Source: an uncultured Collinsella sp. (lineage in GTDB: Bacteria > Actinomycetota > Coriobacteriia > Coriobacteriales > Coriobacteriaceae). Taken from it: a DNA stretch of 64,000 nucleotides. This document shows, piece by piece, positions 58,211-64,000 of the stretch. How positions within the stretch are numbered: the stretch's first letter is position 1; every line of letters starts with the position of its first letter. The DNA lies in NCBI GenBank assembly GCA_900541035.1, contig UQIN01000008.1, positions 1-64,000 of the forward strand, written 5' to 3'. The position numbers and the translations under genes are program-made. The notes under the pieces are model-generated. The model made no database searches, was not told the DNA's origin, and saw only the letters and a program-made list of their open reading frames with translations.

Positions 58211-59143
58211 CTAGCAGACCTGGCGAACCTCGATGTGCTTCTTATATTCGTCCACCTTGGCAAAATCACCCAGACCGGGGCACTCGACCACGTTGGCGCC
58301 AGTGGCCATCGAAAGGCGCAGGGCGTCCTCGACGCGCTCGGGGGCGTCGTGCCACACGGACAGGAAGGCAGCGAGCGAGGAATCGCCGGCGCACACAGTC
58401 GACAGCAGCTTGACGTCGAAGGTGCGGTTGGCAAACCAGATATGCTCGCCGTTGGAGAAGTACGCACCGGCGCCACCAAGGGTCAGCAGCACGTTCTTGG
58501 CGCCCTTGGCGTGCAGCTCGGCCATAGCGCCCTTGACGGACTCGTCGCCACCACCGCTCACCTTGATGCCAAAGATGTCAAGCAGCTCGTCGTCATTGGG
58601 CTTGATCAGCAGTGGCTCCAGAGCAATGAGGTCTGCCAGCTGATGGCTCGAGATATCGAGCACGAACTCGGCGCCCTTTGCCTTCACGCGACGCAGGACC
58701 TCGGCCAAGAAGCCCTCGGAAGTGTTGGGAGGCAGCGAGCCGCTGATGACCAGGCAGGTCATGTCATCGAGCGAATCGATAAGTTCAAACATCTCCTGCT
58801 CGTTGGCCTCATTGATGGCGGCACCGGCATTGACCATGTTGTACTCGGTGTCGGGACCGGCGTTGAGGAACACATTGACGCGCGTAATACCGTCGGTCCA
58901 CACGGGCTTGACGGGCACGCCCAGGGCCTCGGCGCCCTTAACGATAAACTCACCCGAGAAGCCGGCGAAGAAACCCAGGATCGTGGTGTCGACACCATAG
59001 TGGTCAAGCGTAAACGAGACGTTGAGGCCCTTGCCGTTGGGCGTGTAGACGGCATTGCGGGTACGCGTGACGGTGTTGGCAGCAAGACCGTCGCAGGCGA
59101 TGTTGTAGTCAATGGCGGGATTTGCAGTGAGCGTGTATATCAT
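58211..59143 (-). CDS. 1-phosphofructokinase-type PfkB sugar kinase, paralogue 1
   Basis: PfkB/ribokinase-fold kinase of the FruK/LacC branch, phosphorylating a sugar phosphate (fructose-1-phosphate or tagatose-6-phosphate). 310 residues: MIYTLTANPAIDYNI at the start, TPNGKGLNVS, FAGFSGEFI, LIKPNDDELLDIFG, and the anion-hole/catalytic motif in VCAGDSSLAAFL. ATG 59143 is used because GAAAGGAACATTC is ahead of it. A second paralogue lies directly upstream; each has its own terminator. Confidence 0.85.
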   Translation of the reverse strand: MIYTLTANPAIDYNIACDGLAANTVTRTRNAVYTPNGKGLNVSFTLDHYGVDTTILGFFAGFSGEFIVKGAEALGVPVKPVWTDGITRVNVFLNAGPDTEYNMVNAGAAINEANEQEMFELIDSLDDMTCLVISGSLPPNTSEGFLAEVLRRVKAKGAEFVLDISSHQLADLIALEPLLIKPNDDELLDIFGIKVSGGGDESVKGAMAELHAKGAKNVLLTLGGAGAYFSNGEHIWFANRTFDVKLLSTVCAGDSSLAAFLSVWHDAPERVEDALRLSMATGANVVECPGLGDFAKVDEYKKHIEVRQVC

Positions 59144-59273
59144 GAATGTTCCTTTCACGAAGCAACGTGTTAATGAAAGTATATTCCACGCATCGGTAAA
59201 AGGCTAGGACAACTCGGTGAACGGTGTGGAAGCGATGAAGTACGGCAGGACATCTCTCCCCTATGACGGAACA

Positions 59274-59304
59274 AAAAGGCGCCCTGGCCGAAACCGGGGC
59301 GCCG
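59274..59304 (-). terminator. Terminator between the two kinase genes
   Basis: GGCGCCCCGG on the minus strand pairs with CCAGGGCGCC (59278-59304), followed by TTTTTG. It implies that the gene at 58211 is at least partly transcribed from its own promoter. Confidence 0.8.
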
Positions 59305-59331
59305 CATGCGCACGAATATGTCGCGTTTCGA

Positions 59332-60264
59332 TTACTGACGATCGAGCTTGCGGACAGCAACGCGCTTGCTGTACTCGTCAACGTGACCAAAGTCGCCAAT
59401 GCCGACGGACTCGGCAACGTTGGCGCCGGTGGCCATAGCGAGCTTCATGGCCTCCTCGACGTTGTCGCGATCCCTGTACCACTTGTGCAGGAACGCAGCG
59501 AGGGTGCAGTCGCCGGCGCAGACGGAAGAGACCAGCTTGATGTTGAACTCACGCTTGGCGTACCAGATGTCCTCGCCGTTGGAGAAGTAAGCGTCGCCGC
59601 GGCTACCACGGGTGAGCAGCACGTTCTGAACGCCAGCGTCGTGAGCCATCTTCATGGCGACACGAACCTCGTCGTCGGTGTCGACCGGCACGCCGAAGAT
59701 GGCCTTCATCTCGTGATGGTTCGGCTTGATGAGCAGCGGCTTCTTGTGAGCGAGCTCCTTGAGCTTGTCGGAGGACAGGTCCAGGACGACGTCAGCGCCA
59801 CGAGCCTGAGCGTGCTCCATGACCTGAGCCAGGAAGTCGGGCGTAGCTTTGGGAGGCACGGAGCCGGAGACGATCAGGCACTCGAGATCGCCCGCGGTGT
59901 CCAGGATGTTGTAGAGCTCCTCCTGGTGCTGCGGCGTGATCGGGGCGCCGGGGTTCAGGATGCCGTACTCGTGCTGGCCATCGTTGACGTAGGTGTTAAT
60001 GCGCGTGATACCGTCGGTCCAGACCGGGCGGCAGAGGCAACCCAGGTTCATGACCTCCTCGACGATGAACTTGCCCGTGAAGCCAGCGAAGAAGCCGAGC
60101 GCGACGGTGTCGACGCCCATCTTCTTAAAGGCGAAGGACACGTCGAGGCCCTTGCCGTTAGCCGTGTAGCTGGCCGAACCGGTGCGGACGTTCTCGTCGG
60201 GCTCGAGCGGAGAGCTCGAAACCGTCATGTCGACAGCCGGGTTAGCGGTTAGCGTGTAGAACAT
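59332..60264 (-). CDS. fruK: 1-phosphofructokinase-type PfkB sugar kinase, paralogue 2
   Basis: A 310-residue homologue of the next gene, sharing the same layout: MFYTLTANPAVDMTV, TANGKGLDVSFAFKK, FAGFTGKFIVEE, LIKPNHHEMKAIFG, VCAGDCTLAAFL. Placed between ptsI and the other kinase, 74 nt after ptsI, with AGGGGGTACTGTAA before the ATG. Fructose-1-phosphate from the EII encoded at 62989 is the natural substrate for one of the pair. Which of the two is the true FruK cannot be decided from sequence. Confidence 0.85.
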   Translation of the reverse strand: MFYTLTANPAVDMTVSSSPLEPDENVRTGSASYTANGKGLDVSFAFKKMGVDTVALGFFAGFTGKFIVEEVMNLGCLCRPVWTDGITRINTYVNDGQHEYGILNPGAPITPQHQEELYNILDTAGDLECLIVSGSVPPKATPDFLAQVMEHAQARGADVVLDLSSDKLKELAHKKPLLIKPNHHEMKAIFGVPVDTDDEVRVAMKMAHDAGVQNVLLTRGSRGDAYFSNGEDIWYAKREFNIKLVSSVCAGDCTLAAFLHKWYRDRDNVEEAMKLAMATGANVAESVGIGDFGHVDEYSKRVAVRKLDRQ

Positions 60265-60338
60265 TTACAGTACCCCCTGTATATGTGAGGGCCGCGTGGC
60301 CGGCCCATTCCAACCACGCGGTTACCTCTGATACCAAA

Positions 60339-62042
60339 TTAGCGAGCTGCGGACTCGAGCAGTGCCTTGACCTCGGCGGCGGTGTTGCAGGCGAGCGCCT
60401 TCTCGGCGAGCTCGTCGCACTCGGCCTTGGTCCACTGACTGATGGTCTTACGGGCGCGCAGGATCGACGGAGCACTCATCGAGAACTCCTCCAGGCCCCA
60501 GCTGATCAGCAGCGGCTCGAGCAGCGGATCGGCAGCGGCCTCGCCGCACATACCGACCATGATGCCGGCCTTCACGCCGCTCTCGATGATGTTCTTGAGC
60601 GAGCGGAGCACGGCGGGATAGTAAACCTGGTACAGGTTGGAGATGGTGTCGTTGCCACGGTCGGCGCACATGGTGTAGCCGATCAGGTCGTTGGTGCCGA
60701 TGGAGAAGAAGTCGGCGACCTCGGCAAGACGGTCTGCGAGCAGCGAAGCGGCGGGCGTCTCGACCATGATGCCGACCTCGATGTTCTCGTTGAACTTGCG
60801 CCCCTCTTCGGTCAGCTCGGCCTTGCACTGCTCGACGAGCTCCTTGACAGCCAAGACCTCCTCGACGCAGGTGACGAGCGGGATCATGATCTTGACGTCA
60901 CCGAAGGCGCTAGCGCGCAGCAGAGCGCGGAGCTGGACCTTGTACTGGTCGGGATTGGCCAAGCAGTAACGCACGGCGCGGAAGCCCATGAAGGGGTTGT
61001 CTTCCTTGACCATATGCAGATACGGAATCTCCTTGTCGCCACCCACATCGAGCGTGCGGATGATGACCGGAGCACCCTTGAGCGCGCTGGCGACCTTACG
61101 GTAGGCGTTGAACTGCTCCTCCTCGGAAGGAAGCTCAGCAGAGTCCATGAACAGGAACTCGGAGCGGAACAGACCGATAGCCTCGGCGTCGTGATCGAGC
61201 GCGTTGGGCACGTCATCGGGGTTACCGATGTTGCAGGCGATGATCTTCTTGATGCCATCAGCAGTCACGGACGGCTTGCCACGGAAGGCCTCGAGGGCTG
61301 CCTTCTCGGCAGCGAAGGCCTCGGCCTTGGCGGTGTAGGCAGCGAGCGTCTCCTCGTCGGGATCGGCCTCGACGATACCCTTGCCGCCGTCGACGACAAC
61401 GGTCATGCCGTTGCGCAGTGCGGTGCAGCTGTTGGAGACCGAAAGGACAGCCGGGATCTCGAGGGCTCGCGCAATGATCGCGGAGTGCGACGTGCGGCCA
61501 CCGGTCTCGGTGACGATACCGGCAACGTGGGCCTTATCGATCGTGGCGGTCATGGACGGCGTGAGGTCGTGCACGACAACGACAGTGTTCTCGGGCAGGA
61601 CGGAGAGGTCGACGACCTCCTTGCCCAGCAGCTCGGCCAGAATACCGGTGCGGATGTCGGCGATGTCAGCCGCGCGAAGACGGAACATCTCGTCGTCCAT
61701 GGACAGGAACATGTTCTCGAACATGGTCGAGGTGTCCATGAGCGCCTGCTCGGCGCAGGTACCGCCGTCAATGGCGGCGTTGATGGCGTCGGTCATACCC
61801 GGGTCCTGAGCCAGGACAATGTGTCCGCTCATGATCTCGGCCTCGGCCTCGCCCACCGTCTCCTTCATGTGGTCGGCCTGAGCCTGGGTCTTCTCGCAGA
61901 AGACCGAAAGAGCGGACTGATAGCGCTCCTTCTCTGCTGCCGAATCAGCAACCTCATGCGGCTCAAACGTCAAGTCGGGATCGACGGCGACCATGACGGT
62001 GCCGATACCGATGCCCTCGGAAGCGTTGACTCCCTGATACAT
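60339..62042 (-). CDS. ptsI: PTS enzyme I (PEP-protein phosphotransferase)
   Basis: Takes phosphate from PEP and passes it to HPr. 567 residues from ATG 62042: the phosphorylated His 186 is in TETGGRTSHSAIIAR, and the C-terminal PEP-binding barrel shows FRSEFLFMD, GFRAVRYCL, MIPLVT, and FFSIGTNDLIGYTM. ATG 62042 is better than 62048 because AGAGAGGA is 6 nt ahead. It follows ptsH after an intervening hairpin terminator, so HPr may be made in excess of enzyme I. Confidence 0.95.
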   Translation of the reverse strand: MYQGVNASEGIGIGTVMVAVDPDLTFEPHEVADSAAEKERYQSALSVFCEKTQAQADHMKETVGEAEAEIMSGHIVLAQDPGMTDAINAAIDGGTCAEQALMDTSTMFENMFLSMDDEMFRLRAADIADIRTGILAELLGKEVVDLSVLPENTVVVVHDLTPSMTATIDKAHVAGIVTETGGRTSHSAIIARALEIPAVLSVSNSCTALRNGMTVVVDGGKGIVEADPDEETLAAYTAKAEAFAAEKAALEAFRGKPSVTADGIKKIIACNIGNPDDVPNALDHDAEAIGLFRSEFLFMDSAELPSEEEQFNAYRKVASALKGAPVIIRTLDVGGDKEIPYLHMVKEDNPFMGFRAVRYCLANPDQYKVQLRALLRASAFGDVKIMIPLVTCVEEVLAVKELVEQCKAELTEEGRKFNENIEVGIMVETPAASLLADRLAEVADFFSIGTNDLIGYTMCADRGNDTISNLYQVYYPAVLRSLKNIIESGVKAGIMVGMCGEAAADPLLEPLLISWGLEEFSMSAPSILRARKTISQWTKAECDELAEKALACNTAAEVKALLESAAR

Positions 62043-62094
62043 TCCCATTCCTCTCTCCGTGTCATGTGATAAAGCGTTTTGCCATATCCATGAC

Positions 62095-62131
62095 AAAAGA
62101 GCGCAGTTACCTTACAACAGGTCACTGCGCC
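62095..62131 (-). terminator. Hairpin with T-run between ptsH and ptsI
   Basis: GCGCAGTTACC (62101-62111) pairs with GGTCACTGCGC (62120-62130; one mismatch); on the minus strand TCTTTTG follows. Its position inside the ptsH-ptsI pair suggests partial termination. Confidence 0.65.
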
Positions 62132-62175
62132 CCCAAATATGAACTTAGTTGTTCAACATGCGACCCGTTTGAGTT

Positions 62176-62439
62176 CTACTCGCCAAGACCGCTCTTGATG
62201 AGCTCGATGGCAGCAGCCAGAGCCTCGGCCTCGTCAGCGCCGTCACACTTGACCTCGACCTCGGTGCCGCAGGGGATACCAGCAGCCATGAGGGCCATCG
62301 GGGACTTGCCGTTGACCTCCTTCTCGGGGGTGACGACCGTCACGTCACAGGCGTACTTGCCCATGGTGGAGGCGAACAGACCAGCCGGACGCATGTGCAG
62401 ACCCTGAGGATTAACGAGGGTAGCCTTCTCAGAAACCAT
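62176..62439 (-). CDS. ptsH: PTS phosphocarrier protein HPr
   Basis: Small cytosolic carrier between enzyme I and the sugar EII proteins. 87 residues with the phosphorylated His 15 in PQGLHMRPAG and a Ser 46 in NGKSPMALMA, the site of regulatory phosphorylation by HPr kinase in Firmicutes. AAAAAAGGAGTCAACT precedes the ATG. The 549-nt gap upstream holds the conserved-core palindrome copy B and repeat copy 3. Confidence 0.95.
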   Translation of the reverse strand: MVSEKATLVNPQGLHMRPAGLFASTMGKYACDVTVVTPEKEVNGKSPMALMAAGIPCGTEVEVKCDGADEAEALAAAIELIKSGLGE

Positions 62440-62577
62440 AGTTGACTCCTTTTTTGTGTTTAACCCCTGTCATGTATGTGGCAGGAGTCAGATTCACGAC
62501 GTTGCTTATATTAACTCACATCAAACGGTTTTTCATTATGTTTCGGACGAATTGTTGGACAGATGTGTTTGTCGTCC

Positions 62578-62729
62578 GCTTGCTCGCCCACAGGGGCCCG
62601 TGCGCGGCCTGTGAGATTTCCTGCTCTACAGTCCTGCTCGCACGAAGAGCACATTAAGTGCTCTTCGGCTCGTGCGGAACTCGCGATAAATCTCACAGGC
62701 CGCGCCCGGCCCCCTGTGGGCGAGCAAGC
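62578..62729 (-). repeat. Conserved-core palindromic element, copy B
   Basis: Arms of 42 bp (62578-62619 and 62688-62729; 40 of 42 positions pair; ends GCTTGCTCGCCCACAGGG) enclose a 68-nt core (62620-62687). Reverse-complemented, the core matches copy A: ATCGCGAGTTCCGCACGAGC, hairpin GAAGAGCAC-TTAAT-GTGCTCTTC, CGTGCGAGCAGGACTGT, AGAGCAGG. The arms share no sequence with the arms of copy A. The core reads in the same direction as ptsH, 138 nt ahead of its ATG. Confidence 0.85.
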
Positions 62730-62833
62730 TGCAGAAACTCGGTCGGTCCAGAGCAATATCGTGCGAACGGAATTCTGGCTAATGATCTGTTCGCGACAAA
62801 GACTCGATAGGTAGCCCCCTCTATGCCCTTTTG

Positions 62834-62904
62834 TAAGTTGCGGTGAAATAGGGACTGAATTTGGGGTTGAATCGTTTAAACAGTCCCTATTTCACCGCAA
62901 CTTA
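62834..62904. repeat. Dispersed inverted repeat, copy 3 (perfect 24-bp ends)
   Basis: Left end 62834-62857 and right end 62881-62904 are perfect reverse complements over 24 bp (containing TTGCGGTGAAATAGGGACTG), separated by 23 unrelated bases. Best-preserved of the three copies (others 15828-15892 and 32103-32170). No open frame inside. Confidence 0.9.
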
Positions 62905-62914
62905 TGGGAGGGAT

Positions 62915-62952
62915 AGAAAAAAGGCGGAGGCCCTGGGGAGGGACTCCGCCTT
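62915..62952 (-). terminator. Terminator of the fructose PTS gene
   Basis: AAGGCGGAG (62921-62929) pairs with CTCCGCCTT (62944-62952); on the minus strand TTTTTTCTATC follows. Confidence 0.85.
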
Positions 62953-62988
62953 ATATACAGGGGGCGATGTTATTCGCGGGCTGGGGGA

Positions 62989-64000
62989 TTAGACCAGGCG
63001 GGCGTTGATCGTCTTGGCGATCTCGGCGGCGTCGGTGGAACCCTTGACGGTGGCACGGAAGTCCTCGTCCATGAGCGCCTCGGCGACCTTGGACAGGATC
63101 TTAAGGTGCGTGGTGCCGGCCTGGGCACCCGGGATGAGCAGCGCGATGGCCACGTTGACGGGAGCGCCGTCCATGGTGTCCCAACCGGTCACACCGGACT
63201 CGTCCTTGACGACGATGACGGCAGCCTCGGTAATGGCGTCGGACTTGGCATGCGGGATGGCGAAGCCCTCCATCATGCCCGTGGTGCCCTCGGCCTCGCG
63301 GGCCAGGAAGGCGTTCATCACGGCGTCGGCGTCGCTGGCGATACCGGCCTTGACAGCCTGGTTGGAAACGAAGCTCAGAGCCTCGTCACGAGAAGCGAAG
63401 TCCTCGGCGACAAAGACATTCTCGACCTTCACGAAGTCGGCAGCCTCGGCCTTGGGGGCCTCGACGGCAGCGGCCTTGGGGGCCTCAACGGACCTGGCTA
63501 CAGGAGCGGCCTTCTGATTCTTCTCGAAATCGTACTTCTTGAAGGCCACGAACAGGATGCCACCGACCACAGCGCCGATGAGGATCGCGAGGACCCACAG
63601 CGGACCGTTCTCGACAACGGGCAGGACCAGGAAGCCGCCGTGAGGCGCCGGATCGTGAACGTTGAAGAAGATGGTCAAGATGGAAGCGATGGAAGAACCG
63701 AGCATCATGATGGGCATGACGGGCCAGATGTTCTTGGTCATGAACGGAATGGCGCCCTCGGTGATGTGGGTGCAACCAAGGATGAGGTTGACGATACCGG
63801 CGTCATGATCCTCCTGGCTGAAGTACTTCTTGCCGACAACGACGGCGAAGGTGGTGATCAGCGGCGGAACGATGCAAGCGGCGGAGACGGCAGCCATGAA
63901 GTTGGTGCCGAAGTTGTAGGTCTCGGTGCCGACGCCAGCTTCGAGAGCGGTACCGAGCAGGAAGGTGCCAGTAGCGTAAGCAGCCTTGTTGACCGGGCCG
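62989..64000 (-). CDS. fruA: PTS fructose-type transporter, EIIC end and EIIA domain (partial, 5' end outside window)
   Basis: The frame runs on past the window edge (GPVNKAAYATGTFLLGTALE is the first visible part). The visible N-terminal two-fifths is the end of a fructose EIIC membrane domain (LGCTHITEGAIPFMTKNIWP, ANFUL-free helices IASILTIFF and VLAILIGAVVGGILFV). After an Ala/Pro/Lys linker (about 45 residues) comes a mannitol/fructose EIIA domain with the phosphorylated His in GFAIPHAKSDAI. The EIIB domain is presumably upstream of the window. Takes up fructose as fructose-1-phosphate, matching the kinase genes downstream. Confidence 0.9.
   Translation of the reverse strand, partial: GPVNKAAYATGTFLLGTALEAGVGTETYNFGTNFMAAVSAACIVPPLITTFAVVVGKKYFSQEDHDAGIVNLILGCTHITEGAIPFMTKNIWPVMPIMMLGSSIASILTIFFNVHDPAPHGGFLVLPVVENGPLWVLAILIGAVVGGILFVAFKKYDFEKNQKAAPVARSVEAPKAAAVEAPKAEAADFVKVENVFVAEDFASRDEALSFVSNQAVKAGIASDADAVMNAFLAREAEGTTGMMEGFAIPHAKSDAITEAAVIVVKDESGVTGWDTMDGAPVNVAIALLIPGAQAGTTHLKILSKVAEALMDEDFRATVKGSTDAAEIAKTINARLV

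Noticed and set aside
60285..62069. 594-residue + frame opposite ptsI
   Set aside because: Shadow of ptsI; no recognisable domain and no ribosome site.

Overview
The window looks like chromosome of a high-GC, anaerobic gut actinobacterium of the Coriobacteriia, most likely Collinsella or a close relative. The pointers are a Firmicute-style glgC/glgD glycogen cluster, serine deamination by a one-chain Fe-S dehydratase, PTS sugar uptake, an oxygen-independent (cbi-type) cobalamin gene set and the codon use. The genus is inferred from gene content and style; no database search was run.

Layout. 0-2 kb: tail of an IS30-type transposase, then thiN and a HAD phosphatase. 2.3-15.4 kb: a glycogen/alpha-glucan block on the + strand (glgB, glgP, glgC, glgD, glgA, and a GH13-GH77 fusion), followed by a small zinc-ribbon gene. 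GlgA and GlgB carry long Lys/Ala/Thr-rich tails, and two promoter regions share a TTGGTAAAAC-like motif. 15.9-23.1 kb (- strand): the housekeeping series gltX, priA, def, fmt, rsmB. 23.4-32.1 kb (+): metK, a fused serine dehydratase, an L,D-transpeptidase and a MacAB-type efflux system.

32.2-54.2 kb is a visibly GC-richer island bounded by transposase scars: an IS21 IstA remnant on the left and an IS3-family remnant on the right. Its minus-strand half is a tightly overlapping 17-gene cobalamin operon (cbiF to cbiJ). In it the cbiL gene has lost its catalytic core and survives as a 77-codon in-frame remnant. The divergent + half begins with a consensus promoter and a cobalamin riboswitch, then an exported CbiK-type chelatase, two lipoproteins sharing a beta-rich domain, and a BtuCD/FecCD-like permease and ATPase. 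Corrinoid or metal-tetrapyrrole uptake plus late-step cobalamin assembly is the most economical reading; complete ring synthesis from this locus alone looks impossible.

54.3-64 kb (- strand): a TetR regulator, a flippase-like membrane protein, tRNA-Glu and cca, then a fructose-type PTS set (fruA partial, ptsH, ptsI and two tandem 1-phosphofructokinase paralogues), punctuated by terminators.

The most unusual non-coding signal is a palindromic element present twice (24.87 kb and 62.58 kb). A 68-69 nt core is nearly identical between copies. Its internal hairpin has changed by compensatory substitutions, and the long outer arms (26 and 42 bp) share no sequence between copies yet pair with themselves. 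This is what a structured RNA, or a mobile palindrome with a conserved heart, would look like. A second family of 65-71 bp inverted repeats occurs three times, always between genes.
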